64,000 bases of DNA, from assembly GCA_002633025.1 (NCBI GenBank), contig NMRB01000700.1, forward strand, positions 70,591-134,590, in the 5' to 3' direction. Made by a program: the position numbers and the translations under genes. Below are positions 1-11,836 of the stretch, one piece after another. Numbering within the stretch: the stretch's first letter is position 1; each line of letters opens with the position of its first letter. Below the pieces are notes generated by a model, which saw only the letters and a program-made list of their open reading frames with translations, did not search any database and was not told the DNA's origin. The stretch comes from Notospermus geniculatus. Lineage: Eukaryota; Nemertea; Pilidiophora; Heteronemertea; Lineidae.

Positions 1-964
1 GAACTCACTGCCTCAACAGGTGTCACCAGTGGTTAAATCTATTGAATTGAAAGGGACATTCACGTCCTGATCAATTTCCCCCACAAAAAGCACCAATTGT
101 ATAGGACTTGATTACTGTGTGCTGCCCTCTTAATCAGAGTTATGATCCCCATTGGCCGGGATCCCCACCCCTCTGCTAGGGAGGTTTTACGAAGAATATC
201 AAATGCTCCCCAGGAAACTGGAGGCTTATGTATCCCATCGTATGTTAGTTGATATAGCATTGATCTCTCTGCTCATAACTGCATTGCACACATCTTACAT
301 TTCATTCGTGCTTCCAACTGAAATATTTATAAAATGTTGTCGGTAGAAGTCCGCATGATACTCCAGATGACTGTTCCAGAGAGACTACTGTTCCTACTCC
401 ACCAGCAGTAACCGGGCAGTAGAGATTATGGGCAGGAGATTTTCAATGGATGGGATGACTTGAGGGCAATAGTATAACTGGGAAAATAAAGGCACCAAAT
501 AGCTCTTAACAGAATCATCAACATGGCAAAATATTTGTGTCATAAACAGGTACATTATATAATCATTGCTATAAAAATGGAAATACATTGTGTAATGATA
601 AATGCAAAATAAATGAATTAAAATATGTACAGTACAAATACAAGTATACAATTAAAGGTACTGAAAATGCCTTATTTGGCAAAGAACAATATTTGGTCCC
701 CAGCAGCATACAGCAATAAAGTATTGTGCCATGGTCAGGGTTCTCAGAAGTGGCAGGTAGTATGCTTACATCATAAATATGATATATTTATGCTTACATC
801 TATCTCATGTACCCTGTGAATTTCGTCCAGACCTGTAAATGTTTACAGCCAGAATCAAATGTACCTTCCTAGTTTGCAATACCCCCCCCCCCANCCTGCA
901 AAGTAGCATAAAATGTTATGGGGGAGTGCAAATGATACACCTCAGTATATTTACCGTACCGGTA
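1..964. other. No gene seen
   Basis: AT-rich sequence with no supported exon. It lies downstream of the EXO5 stop codon and may hold that gene's 3' UTR, but I found no convincing reverse-strand polyadenylation signal. One undetermined base sits in a C-run near 893. Confidence 0.5.
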
Positions 965-3346
965 CTATTTATTTTTCTTATTTTTGCTTGCGCACTCCTC
1001 CGCCTTCTTCTTTCGCCAATCACAAATGTCAGCAAAGTCACAACGCTGACACTTCCACGCCTCCTCGATGTCCACACCACAGACTTCCCGCTTACCCCTC
1101 CAATAATCAGCAAAATTTTCAAAAACAGGCCTAAACCAATCTTCATCATAGACAACTTGTTCTATAGCAATGGTGGATTGGTCTTCCTGGTAACAATATT
1201 CTACGAGAATGCCACCAATACATGTCATGCATTGCATGTTATCGAATAAAACTTGCAACAGCCCATCCAAATCATCACACTCAAGTCCTTGGTTACTAAC
1301 TTCTTTCTGAATCTCACTTGAAAATTTCACAGAAAGATTCAATCTTATATTTTTAGCAATCAACTCCTTCGTGATTTTTCCTTGTACAAGATCATCAAAC
1401 AGTCTCTTGTACAACATGACCTGCAATTTATGAGAATTCTTTTGGGGTTTCGATGGTAGTGATTTCGTTGAGCGAGTTTTGAATTCAAGAATTTCAAGTT
1501 CATAGGTCTCTGAATCGCACCGTATTTCGTCTATTAGTCCCATGATAAAGATATCCTGTCCAAATGGTGCACCAAATATTGGAATCTCTCGTCGAACCGC
1601 CACACCACTGAGAAAATTTTTCACAGCACCAAGAAGGTTCAGGACTTTCACGGCGAAGATGTCTTCACTGGTTTTCACTGCTACCTTGACTACATCTTGC
1701 ACCGCAAGTTCTGAAAAGTAAATGGATACAATGTCATATCTCTCTAATGAAATTTTTGAGGGGAAAACATTAACATCCAATTACAGGTACAGAGGCAAAT
1801 GCTTCTCTTAACCCAATAGAGCCCATGCCACCCTAAACCGCCCTGCCGTGAGCTGCCAAGAAGACCACGCCCACTTTTTGACAAAAATCTCCATCACCTC
1901 TAATGTAGAAATCAAAATCACCGATTACTGCCGGCAGCGCCAGGCCTTTCCGTTTGACGGGCGCGAAAATGCATGTGCTTCACAAACAATAGAATTTCTA
2001 TTGTTTGCGAGGCGCATGCATTTTCGCGCCCGTCAAACGGAAAGGCCTGCAGCGCCCGTCAAATGGAAAGGCCTGCAGCGCCACAATCTGCCATGTCTCC
2101 AAACGCCAATACCGCCAGAAACCACCTTGACTCATTACACTGTTCTCTATTCAGCTTAATGCAGTGGTATTTTATGGCGGTGAAAGTTACAGATGGAAAG
2201 TGCAAAAAACAGGCAGCTCTATTGGGTTAATTAATTTCCATCAGACAGCAGATCTCCAAATCATGTTACTGGTGTAAGGATGAGAGTGAGGGGTTCATGA
2301 TAATCCGCCATGCTTCAAAACAAAGTTTCCAGTTCCTGACCTGCTAAATGAAACTCACCTCGTGCTAGATGTAAATCCTGACCAGCTGCGATGACAGGTG
2401 ATTTCTCGACAATCACTGGTATAGTAAGTTTGTAAAACAATTGCTGCTCACACCAGATCTGACTGGTGAGATCAGTAACCCAGAGGTAGCCCCCTCGATA
2501 GCGCTCCAGTGGGGAACGTTGATCAGGTCTTTTCTCATCTTTTTGGGATTCTACTTTTGTCTTTGATCCATCGTCACAGTTGTTTGAATCAGGCAACTGT
2601 GTATCTGTCTTCCTCTTTCTTGATTCTGTATCGCCATCACCGACATCATCGTGCTTCTTGCCACACACTTTCCCTGGAAAGTACCAACCAAATAAGTACC
2701 GGTACAAATAAATCAAGGCCACCCTGGCAGCCCAAGAGGAGTGGTCAGATGGTTGGTGTCAGCCACTGCCAGTTCATTGTTGATGACTGTCATTCATTGC
2801 CATTGGCCATTCACATGTTCAGGGTTGACACCTCTTTTATGCATAAGGGCCCTGTAATGGGAGCAGTCAGCCGCGCATATTGCTAACAGATGGCAGCACA
2901 GTCTTAGCGGACCTAATGTACAGGAAATCTATTATGATCGCTGCTCGATCGATAATGACTGGGTCCGCTAGATGCATTGAATTGGGCCCTAGTGACACCT
3001 AGTGGTCAACTCGCTGACAGCTCCTATTGTTCTCAAACACGTGATGCAACTAGGCCTAAATGTTGTTTGAACGTCTGAAGCAATAAACAAGAATGTAAAA
3101 TTGCACTGGCATGGCATGGCAATCAAAGTTGACAAGAGAGAGGAGATTCTGCTTCTGCAGATCCCATACATTTCAGTTCCATGCACTGATTGTAGATGGC
3201 GCCACAAGAATGGGCACAAGAATCAAGTTGGAAATTACATGGATACCGGTATCGTGTCAATACAAACCCGAAGAACTCGCATCTGTAGCAATTTCAAGAA
3301 GCACATTGTCGTCTAAATCATCCCATAAATCACTCTCCTCCGCCAT
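965..3346 (-). CDS. EXO5: Exonuclease V (single-strand DNA exonuclease, Fe-S)
   Basis: Three coding exons splice in phase: 3346-3268, 2673-2359 and 1710-965, giving 379 codons (human EXO5 is about 373). Junctions are GT-AG (exon 1 donor GTTTGT, exon 2 donor GTGAGT; acceptors end in CAG). The family is a PD-(D/E)XK exonuclease that loads on single-stranded DNA ends in repair. Visible landmarks are an acidic N-terminus (MAEESDLWDD), the SPLER/VTDL block, the first cluster cysteine in QIWCEQQ (about residue 101), catalytic-core LIDE (about D191) and LEFKTR (E206, K208), and the C-terminal cluster motif KCQRCDFADIC (C352, C355, C361). All four cysteines expected to hold the 4Fe-4S cluster are present. 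Exon 1 is my assignment by phase and similarity. The start lies 534 bp from that of LIAT1, in the opposite direction. A TTAA-flanked MITE occupies the last intron. Confidence 0.93.
1808..2230. mobile_element. piggyBac-like MITE with TTAA target sites
   Basis: The element is bounded by TTAA on both sides, with inverted ends TTAACCCAATAGAGC and GCTCTATTGGGTTAA. TTAA duplication with CCC/GGG termini is the hallmark of piggyBac-type transposition. It carries no transposase frame, so it is non-autonomous. Inside is a second palindrome (about 1945-2050) followed by a partial tandem copy of its arm. It lies in EXO5 intron 2. Confidence 0.75.
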
Positions 3347-3880
3347 GTCGATTAGTTCTCACAGTAGACTAAACTGATTACTCTTATTTACAAAATATCT
3401 CGGAAATTTCACGATTCGTCTGCCCTCTCCTGGGCGCATCCATGTTTGTATCTCCCGCGCATGCCCGAACTGCCTGGTTGCCTGGATACCTAGAATTAAT
3501 CCACTCGATGCAATAAACTCGTTTTTTGGTCAATTTAGAGACCCTTATTTTTCAAAGCAATTACTCAAAGGTTAATAGATGCCATGGATTGTCTTTGATT
3601 GCTTGATAAAGCTTTCGAATACAGAATTATATGAGACTCTGTTTTACCGCGGCATGATACAAATGTTTGGGTATTGAGTGAGCAGGTTTCACTTCCTGAT
3701 TGGGCACATTGACATTGATTGGCTTTGGTTCATGGGATTGGAACGTTTGTATTGAACATGATGAATGACATGGATTTTCGGGAATAGTCTGTGGAATTTG
3801 AAAAGCGTCGGCTGTGGCATGCGGGTTTCGTTGCCTGATTTCGCTGTCCTTTCGCGTTTGAGGACATAATCCAAGCGAAA

Positions 3881-6800
3881 ATGGATGGCAAACAAACTCA
3901 GCAAAAACAACGTCGGGGCAGTAACCATGGTAACGTTGGGAATGAGAAGGGGAAAAAGTCGAAACGGTCCAAGAGAAATAAAACGAGAAAGAAGTCGTCC
4001 ATTGAGGGTCCTGGGAGTGAAAACGATGTTCTACCATTAATTTCAAACCTGAATCTAAAAGATACAGACACGGGTAAGTTGCCTCTTTTTTTATCTAGGC
4101 TAACGCGTTTATCTTTCCGCGATTTTTCCCAGCGCCGGTCTTTTGCCTTTTCTAAACTGCATTTTTTCGGCTATACTTCCTTTCTTTAATAGGATTTCTC
4201 CGCGACTTCGCCAAAAAAGGAAGTGGCGTAAACTTTGATGATTGGTGGCAGCCTCACTATCATCTTTGAGGGGACGTAAAATTTGTTTCCCGCCATCCCG
4301 GACNNNNNNNNNNNNNNNNNNNNNNNNNNNNNNNNNNNNNNNNNNNNNNNNNNNNNNNNNNNNNNNNNNNNNNNNNNNNNNNNNNNNNNNNNNNNNNNNN
4401 NNNNNNNNNNNNNNNNNNNNNNNNNNNNNNNNNNNNNNNNNNNNNNNNNNNNNNNNNNNNNNNNNNNNNNNNNNNNNNNNNNNNNNNNNNNNNNNNNNNN
4501 NNNNNNNNNNNNNNNNNNNNNNNNNNNNNNNNNNNNNNNNNNNNNNNNNNNNNNNNNNNNNNNNNNNNNNNNNNNNNNNNNNNNNNNNNNNNNNNNNNNN
4601 NNNNNCCCCCCGCAAAAATCCGTGGATCCGCTCTTCAGAAGTGCATGTTTCAGACGGATGGGCTTTCATCCTGACTAAAGAGCAAAATTTATATTCATTT
4701 TTAATGTCATTGATATTTAGCTCTAAAAGATATATTATTGTTGTTCAATGTTGTCCGACCAACCGGTCCGTTAATGAGCGATGCAGCGTTCTTGTCCTTA
4801 GCCTGACCTGTTTGTCCTGGAATCAGCACGTCGAATGATTATTTGATTGATGAGTACAACCGCTCGCATTCATTCATTCCATTCAAGTCAAAATACCGAC
4901 CGGTCTGAAGCATAGAATTAAGATTCTCAAGATTAACAATGGTACATATACGGTACTATATCATTACATTTCTGTTCAAGTTTGCTCAATAGAATTGCAT
5001 AGCTTTGGGGCATTCTTCAGTCTGAATTGTCAATCCTACTAAGAAACCATGTTTTCATGACCTCTTTTTTGCTTGCTTCTATACGACAGGCAAATGCAGT
5101 ACACATATCATCACCGTGGCGTGATTGATCTGTTGTTCCGGTGCGGAGAAGGAAGAACGTCAATTAGGCCTCCGTGTCCTGTCATTTGAAAAATGATATT
5201 TTCCATTAATTCGTATATTCCAATACTCCATTACAAACTGCATGTGCATTCTTGCGCTTCAAAGAACAAGGTAGATCAATACTGAAGCGGCTAGATGGAG
5301 AACACAGCTTTCACGTCGCCTTTCTTATAAAATTTTTGTATATACCACTTTTTGCGGATGTGTGAATGTATGAGAGTATTTTGAACGACATTCGGCTGAC
5401 TTACGTACGTGTGAGTCACACTTCCACGGCACCCACACACTAACTTGGAGAGTACACAACCTTTAAACCATCACGACCAGACCAATTTACAGCCATGCCT
5501 ATAGGTGTAGGCTTATGCCAGATCATTGTATTTCCTATCTTTCCTATAATACATATGGTATCCATTAATAAACATTCATCTAAACATTTAGATGGTCCGC
5601 GACTAACATTTAAATGATTTGTTTAAACAGATTTGTGTAGAACTTATACAAGGTGGTTTACATTTGTGCTTAACCGTTAACGAAACGCTATTCCACTTCT
5701 GTTTCGTTCTCTATGGCCGCCGGTATTTTTCCGGTAATCAGTGACTTTTTCTGTTAAAATTTGATGTGAAAAACCAACATTTGCACGAATGTCTACAGAT
5801 GATTGTTGACCGAGTGTGAATCCAATCAATGACCGCTCATTCCGTGGAAAATTATGCTGAACGGAATTACACCCCATATGGCCAAGATTTTTCTCTAATG
5901 CCAGAAATATATTTTTGGCAATGCCCATTAATTAACATTAACAAAACTCCAAGTTAAAAAGAGAACCAACACGACGGTTCATGCAGAATTGGAATAGATT
6001 TGAAGGCCTCATGCCAGGCGCATCATAAAACTCCTTATTCAAGTAAGTGTGAAACTTATCCTTTGTTCAACATAAAAGATAAGTATCACACTTTTGACTT
6101 AGAAATTGACCGCGCGGCACTGTAAAGTTCTGTCGAATAGACGGGTGTCTGCACTTCATGCTGTTTTTGTGTCGGTTCTTCGCAGTTCAATTTTGAATTC
6201 GTTTCCCTCGGAAAATGTTGACTCAATTCTTTCTAACCAACGGTTATGCACATTTCAAGCCGACCTTGTTTTTATTTCATTTCCATTCTATTCAGCCTAA
6301 CGATAATTTTTCATGTCGCGCTGCACTTCGCCGAGCAAAGTGTGCAATCAGGATGGAGCTCTGGTTGTTTGAGAACTAATCAATCAATAGGAACCAAGGT
6401 GTTTATTGATTTAGGATAGTTGCTAGGGATACATGGATCGTAAATTACAGATCATGTCTGTGTTAAAGTGATGACTCGAGGCTGTTTTAGAGACAAATTT
6501 GTGAAGAGATTCCATCATTTGAAGAGACGTTTTTAAATTATCACATCCTCCCACAGCGGGGTTTCTAACCTCGCTCCTCTTCATCCACTCACCAAACTTA
6601 TCTGTGAGTGTATATCAAGAGGAGGGAGACTATAAGCTCTGCTATGGGAGGATGAATTTCTCAGTGTGGGGTTTTTTCTTTGCAAGGTTGAACCACATTT
6701 TAGATCTATGTGTGTAAGTGTTATATTAAACCATGTAGATTAGCCCTTGCACATGATGGGGCAATACATTCTGTGTGATTTTTATGACCATTATGTGTAA

Positions 6801-8077
6801 TACCAAAAATGGTAATACTACGCCGAACATTCCAATGAAAATGCAAGGCATTTTTTTTGTTAATCCAGGCCTGAACTATTGACTCAAAGTGGCATAGTAA
6901 TGCCAAGTAAATATCAAAGCACAAAAAACAGTACCGGTAATGAAAAGTCAGAAATAAAGGTTTAAGACCGGATGATTTGATTCCGTAGTCTGATCAAAAA
7001 TTTTGGTCATTCGGGATTTTTTTACACTGGAGCGTGAGAATCGAGTAGCCTAGGCCTGGTATTTCAGTGGAGAGTTCTGCTGAAATCCATCCGCTGAGCC
7101 TACTCAAGGCTCCCCCGCTGAGTTGATAATCTTGGTTGACGAGGAGCCTGACAGCCTAGTGGTTATCACGTCCGCTTAGCAAGCGGCAGGTCCCGGGTTC
7201 GAATCCAGTCCTGGCCATATGGGATATCATTCCCGGATCTTCAGTCCGTCGCATGGGACAGTAAGCCGTGGGGGTCTTGTACCTTTGTGTTTTTGCAAGG
7301 GAAAGTAAAGACCCCATCCAAGTGAGGAACATGAGTAGCTTGTGATGGCCTCCTCCGTACTTCAGGGCCAAAATGCTATAGCGTCGGCCCTGACGGATAT
7401 TACAGATACAAATAATCTTTTTTGTCTTTTTAGGCGCGGATTCTGATGCATCGCGGCAAGTGAAGTCCAATCAAGATGGTTGCGTCAGCAAATCTTCGTC
7501 GAGCACGTCGCAAAGTTCAGAGAACGACGACAGCAGGATGAATTTGAAGGATACCGACGGTGTTACAGACGTTAAACAAGGAAAACGAAGCCCTTTATGG
7601 CTAACAGATAGTGTCATTAAAGAACACTTCCTAAAATTTTCCGACCAAGCCTCAGATTTCGACGAACCCGTTTGGAAGTCTGTTAAATCAACTTTGTCTC
7701 AAAAAGCATTCAAATCTCTCAGTGCCAGATATAATGTGAACGGTATGACATTGCCGCGGTTTGACCGTTCGTGTCCCCCGGCGCATGCGGAGAGTCTCCG
7801 CTGGGAGCTGATGACGGACGATGCCGCGGAAGAACAAGAGAGGCTACGGATTTACAAAATCAACCGCCGGAAACGATTCTTAGCGGAACGCCATGCGAAG
7901 GGACTGAAATTAACCAGTAGTATCATCAGCAATAATAGTCCGACTGATGTTTTACAAAAGGCGATATCAACGTCCTATCTTGAAATGAATGGCGGAACTG
8001 TCTTAACGGAGATCATCAAACCGCTGGGATTGAATGGCGGCGACGATGGCAGGGAAATGGTGCTTAATTGTAGCTAG
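3881..8077 (+). CDS. LIAT1: LIAT1-like protein (ligand of ATE1)
   Basis: Two coding exons, 3881-4073 and 7434-8077, join in phase (donor GTAAGT, acceptor TTTTTAG) to give 278 residues. The N-terminus is a lysine/arginine-rich disordered stretch (KGKKSKRSKRNKTRKK), followed by a serine-rich linker. The conserved part is near the C-terminus: ESLRWELMTDD, then EEQERLRIYKINRRKRF, which I recognise as the LIAT1 signature of a leucine/arginine-rich segment ending in NRRKR. LIAT1 proteins bind the arginyltransferase ATE1, and in mammals the poly-lysine part also binds JMJD6. An AATAAA lies about 70 bp after the stop. The intron (3.4 kb) holds an assembly gap, a SINE and two hairpin elements. Identification is by motif recall and is less certain than for EXO5. 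Confidence 0.72.
4304..4605. other. Assembly gap (302 N)
   Basis: A run of N in the LIAT1 intron. Reading frames drawn across it are artefacts. Confidence 0.99.
4606..6038. other. LIAT1 intron, no feature recognised
   Basis: AT-rich intronic sequence without a supported exon, RNA gene or clear repeat. Confidence 0.5.
6039..6102. repeat. Short hairpin element, copy 1
   Basis: Inverted arms AAGTGTGAAACTTATC and GATAAGTATCACACTT surround a loop containing TTCAACA. The same hairpin recurs at 10457-10520 and 50367-50437, so this is a dispersed family. Confidence 0.75.
6544..6654. mobile_element. Palindromic MITE, CATCCTCCCACAG family
   Basis: A 111-bp foldback. The left end CATCCTCCCACAGCGGGG pairs with CTATGGGAGGATG at the right, and inner arms CTCCTCTTCATCCACTCA and TGAGTGTATATCAAGAGGAG also pair. 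The same ends frame the nested block at 38336-38930. Confidence 0.75.
7143..7428 (+). mobile_element. tRNA-derived SINE
   Basis: The head resembles a tRNA. It has an A-box-like CCTAGTGGTTATCACG, an anticodon stem-loop CCGC-TTAGCAA-GCGG (AGC, alanine-like) and a B-box GGTTCGAATCC. The acceptor ends do not pair as in a functional tRNA, and a non-tRNA body follows, so this is a SINE rather than a tRNA gene. It ends just before LIAT1 exon 2. Confidence 0.7.
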
Positions 8078-8146
8078 TGTGCTGACAGTTCGAAATATTT
8101 ATACAGCTTTCATTTGAAAATAGATGAATATAAAAAATTTCATTAA

Positions 8147-8152
8147 AATAAA
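8147..8152 (+). promoter_or_regulatory. LIAT1 polyadenylation signal
   Basis: A canonical AATAAA lies 70 bp after the LIAT1 stop codon. Confidence 0.6.
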
Positions 8153-8179
8153 CTATTTGCCGTAGGGCATTATCTCTAC

Positions 8180-8300
8180 CAGTTAGGAACCTCAGGGTGC
8201 TCGGATAGACTGGTCCGCTGCCCTCTTAACGCGCCGCAAATACGTAATGGGAGCGTTACGAAGGCAGTGCTGTGGGACCAGTCTATAGAGGTGCTCGGAC
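8180..8300. repeat. Imperfect palindrome
   Basis: GGATAGACTGGTCCGCTGCC on the left pairs with the block GGACCAGTCTATAGAGG on the right, and internal AACGC/GCGTT segments also pair. It is probably a small MITE. Confidence 0.45.
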
Positions 8301-8789
8301 AGTCTCGGACACCTTGCACACTATGCGTCGATGGATGGCATTCGGTACGATCCGTCCGATGGGGAGTATTTGAACAGACTGTACAGCCATGACTACATCA
8401 ATTCTAGCCATGCGCCCTGGTTGTCCGTTTAATATGTGCAATATTTTAGCTGTAAACGATGCGTATATTCAGATGAATGAATATTTGGCCTATGATGGGC
8501 AAAATGAACCTGTCATGAAGTGGGAGGAATGTACAACATGTAGGTGCTACCAATGCACATCATAGAAAACTTCAGTTGTCCATTTATGTCCATATATAGC
8601 CTAATATCCATCCCATTTATCCATGAACTGACTTGTCAATTTGGGCGACGCAAACGTGTCCGCCTGTCCAAGAATATCTGCTTATCACAAGGAACGATGG
8701 TGCTGCCCTTTACACAGTGAACACCGAAAACCAGGGATGCTTAGAGCACCAATTTTCATTGTATGTGTTACACCTGATCACTGTTCTGC

Positions 8790-9035
8790 TGCTAAGCCAG
8801 CAGCACACCAGGCGATCGCCAGCCCCGCCGACTTGTATATTGTCGCCAGCCTCGCCGACTTGTATATTGGCGATATGTGTTTTGGTATTGTTTGATATTG
8901 GGCGAGCATCGCCGGCGAGAAGATTCCACGCATCGCTGTGCAGCGTCAACAGCCGATTTTGTTCCGCGGATCAGATCGCTTGCGATATCGGGTGTTCATT
9001 GTGTGAGGGAACACCACAAATACGAAGAAGGCCGA
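8790..9035. repeat. GCGAGCATCGCC-type repeat
   Basis: About 75 bp here (8881-8955) match a second copy at about 17953-18045, sharing GGGCGAGCATCGC, GATTCCACGCATCGCT and GCGTCAACAGCC. It adjoins the large foldback that follows and may be part of the same composite element. Confidence 0.55.
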
Positions 9036-9059
9036 CGCACAAAAAGAAGATTTATTGCA

Positions 9060-10040
9060 AGAAGGTATACAGTCAGGAATTTTCGCCCGATCGCCAGTTA
9101 TCGGTCAATTGGACTGCGCAGCTCGAAGGAATGGCGCGCATTTCAATCTACCGATCGCCAGTTGCCGCCAATCGAACTGCGTCGGTCAACTGAACAACAG
9201 CGTTTAAATATGGCGTTGGCCAATTGGCCGAAAATCGTCCGATCGAGGGGCGGTACTTTCAACCCTGTCAAGAAACGGTCCTGCGCATTTAATCAGGTAT
9301 TTGCGCATCCTCAAATTACAACTGCAGAGACGAGAAAGATAAAAGGTACCTGTCACAAAAATCCTGATTTGATCACAAGTCGCCTTCCTATGCCAATATC
9401 CATCGGAAGTGAAGGATATTCATATCCCGATGAACAAGCCCATATGGGCCCCACATATAGTTGCAGATATGGGCCCCATGTGGGCATGCACCCCTGATGC
9501 ACCCAAGAAAAATATGGGCCCCATATTTTTGTGCCCAGATACATGTGGGGCCCATCTGGGGCCCATATGGTAGTATGGCTCCAAGCTGGGCCCCATATGT
9601 ATCTGGGCAAAAAATGGGACCCGTATTTTCTTGGGTGCATCCGGGGGGGGCATGCCCACATGGGGCCCCGGGCATGGGGCCCATATCTTCAACTATATGT
9701 GGGGCCCATATGGGCTTGTTCATTGGGATATGAATACCCATCACTTCCGATGGATATTGGCATAGGAAGGCGACTTGTGATCAAATCAGGATTTTTGTGA
9801 CAGGTACCTTTTATCTTTCTCGTCTCTGCAGTTGTAATTTGAGGATGCGCAAATACCTGATTAAATGCGCAGGACCGTTTTTTTGACAGTGTTGAAAGTA
9901 CCGCCCCTCGATCGGACGATTTTCGGCCAATTGGCCGACGCCATGTTTACACCCTGTTGTTCAATTGACCGACGCAGTTCGATTGGATGGCAACTGGCGA
10001 TCGAGCGATTGTTCCTGACTGGTATAGGAGAGTGCATGCG
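9060..10040. mobile_element. Large foldback element (about 1 kb)
   Basis: The two halves are near-perfect reverse complements around a centre at about 9575. Pairs include CCGATCGAGGGGCGGTAC (9240) with GTACCGCCCCTCGATCGG (9898), and the segments near 9370 and 9760. The central 290 bp is itself built of palindromic CATATGGGCCCC-type blocks. Reading frames across it are open by virtue of the repeat and have no domain. I see no transposase and no clear target-site duplication. Confidence 0.85.
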
Positions 10041-10456
10041 AAAAGTGTGTGTTTTGGTCGAAGAAAAACATTAGTGAACTTATACATGCTTTTTGGTCAC
10101 TTTCTTTTCTGTGGAATGGGTAATGGAGCAATCATCGCTCGATCGGCATATATAACAATGGCCACTCGACAATGATTACTAATTTAATGGTAACTTGGGT
10201 TCTAAGGACAGTTTCCAAATGATTGACCCGCAGGCCATGATTGTGACAGACCCATGACGACAACCAACCACCGCGCATAAACAAAATGGCTGCCGTCATG
10301 GAGGGGTCAGATCGAAATGTCACCCCGTGAATGACTGTTTTTTTCGAGGGTCACATTTCGGTCTTCCTCCTCCATGGGGGTGCCATTTTCTTAATGCAAA
10401 TGAGGGGTCGAAGTTCAGCCTTTCAGAGTAGTGGATTTATTCCTCAGAGCCCATAT

Positions 10457-10520
10457 TAAGTCTAAGTGTGACCCTTATCTTTTGTTCAACACAAAAGATA
10501 AGAGTGTCACACTGACTTAA
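10457..10520. repeat. Short hairpin element, copy 2
   Basis: Same family as 6039-6102. Arms AAGTGTGACCCTTATCTTTTG and AAAGATAAGAGTGTCACAC surround TTCAACA. Outside them TAAGTC/GACTTA and GCCCATA/TATGGGC also pair, extending the stem. Confidence 0.75.
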
Positions 10521-10782
10521 GTATGGGCCCACGCCATCTGGAATTCGGAGAAGGAATGCCCATTTTAGTTATACAATCATCAGTTAGATGGCGTAGGGAT
10601 AGCGAAGTCAGCTGGTTTGCCACGGGACAACAGAGCAAAATCGAAGTCCCGCAGGCTGTTGAACCGCCAGTTATCCTAAATTTATGGCCTTGTCCCTCCT
10701 CCAGCACACGTGAAAGTTAACCCTTCGCAGAGCAATATTTTGAAGACTACATGCACATATTCCTCTATCCGCATTCCGGTGT

Positions 10783-11836
10783 AAGGCCTGCTTTCCATTG
10801 GCGCGTTCCCGTGAGCGGAAACGCTCGAAAGGATTGTTTTTTTCCGCGCCGTGACCAACGAAGCGGAAACAAACAATGCTTTCGAGCGTTTCCGCGCACG
10901 GAAACGCTCCAATGGAAAGCAGGCCTAAGGCTGCTTTTCCACGAGACGTTTGCGGGCGCGGAATAGGAGGCGGGCGCGGATGCGGGTGAAACAGCTAAAG
11001 GGAAATACGTTGGGTCGATCTTTTCTACCCGCGTCCGCCTCCTATTCCGCGCCCGCAAACGACTCGTGGAAAAGCAGCCTAAGGCTGCTTTTCCACGAGA
11101 CGTTTGCGGACGCGATTTCGGTGGCGGGAGCGGGTGCGGCTGAAACAGCTAAAGGGAAATACGTTGGTTCGATATTTTCCACCCGCGCCCGCCTCGTAAT
11201 CCGCGCCCGCAAACGCCTCGTGGAAACACAGCTTAAGGCTGCGTTTAGCTGACACGCGGAATGCGGTATAGGGACGCGGAAACCCTGGCGGAAAGATGTT
11301 GTATGCGAAAATGCATTGCATTTTCCGCTTCCGCGTTCCGCAATCCGCGTGTCAGAACACGGAACACGGAATAGACATTTGTTCGCTCCAAGCCATTTCC
11401 CTTCATCCATTTATCTGCACGCGGTAAGCGGTTTGCGGGACGCGGATAGGCGGAACGCGGAAAGACCGATCACTTGGTGTAGCGATTTTCCGCGCGGAAT
11501 AAAAATCTGCGTGCTATGGAGCACCGTGATTGGACAGGGACGGACCAAACCTGTGCAATGCTTACAAAAACAGAAGTGATACCGCGTGCAGATAAATGGA
11601 ACACGCGGAATATTTACCACGTTCCGTATACCGTCGCATTCCGTTTCCGCGATCCGCATCCCGCTTACAGCTGCATTTAGCTGACACGCGGAATGCGGTA
11701 TAGGGCCGCGGAATCCCCGGCGGAAGCGATTTGTTGTATGCGAAATGCATTGAACTTTCCGCTTACCGCGTTCCGCAATCCGCATACCGCGTGCAGCTAA
11801 ATCCAGCTTACCGCGTGTCAGCTAAACGCAGCTTTA
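10783..11836. mobile_element. Array of GC-rich palindromic MITEs
   Basis: Successive foldback units abut. Unit A (about 10783-10927) has ends AAGGCCTGCTTTCCATTGG. Units B (about 10925-11083) and C (about 11080-11237) have ends AAGGCTGCTTTTCCACGAG. Units D to F (about 11236-11836) have ends GTTTAGCTGACACGCGG or ATTTATCTGCACGCGG and overlap or nest in each other. Interiors are rich in GCGG/CCGC. Short boundary words such as CCTAAGG are shared between neighbours. There is no coding capacity; the frames seen here are unrelated to any family. Confidence 0.8.

Noticed and set aside
4109-4838. Frames of 131-198 codons across N
   Set aside because: They exist only because N is read as open.
7146-7216. 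tRNA-Ala(AGC) gene
   Set aside because: Has A and B boxes and an anticodon loop, but no proper acceptor stem, and a SINE body follows.
8633-9497. Open frames of 186 and 206 codons
   Set aside because: They run through repeat and foldback sequence, have no domain, and exist because the repeats lack stops.
9353-9800. Several overlapping frames rich in GPH, MGP and IWAP
   Set aside because: Translations of the CATATGGGCCCC palindromes in all frames; no protein support.
10765-11785. Arginine/alanine-rich frames on both strands
   Set aside because: They lie wholly in the GC-rich MITE array and are mirror images across strands.
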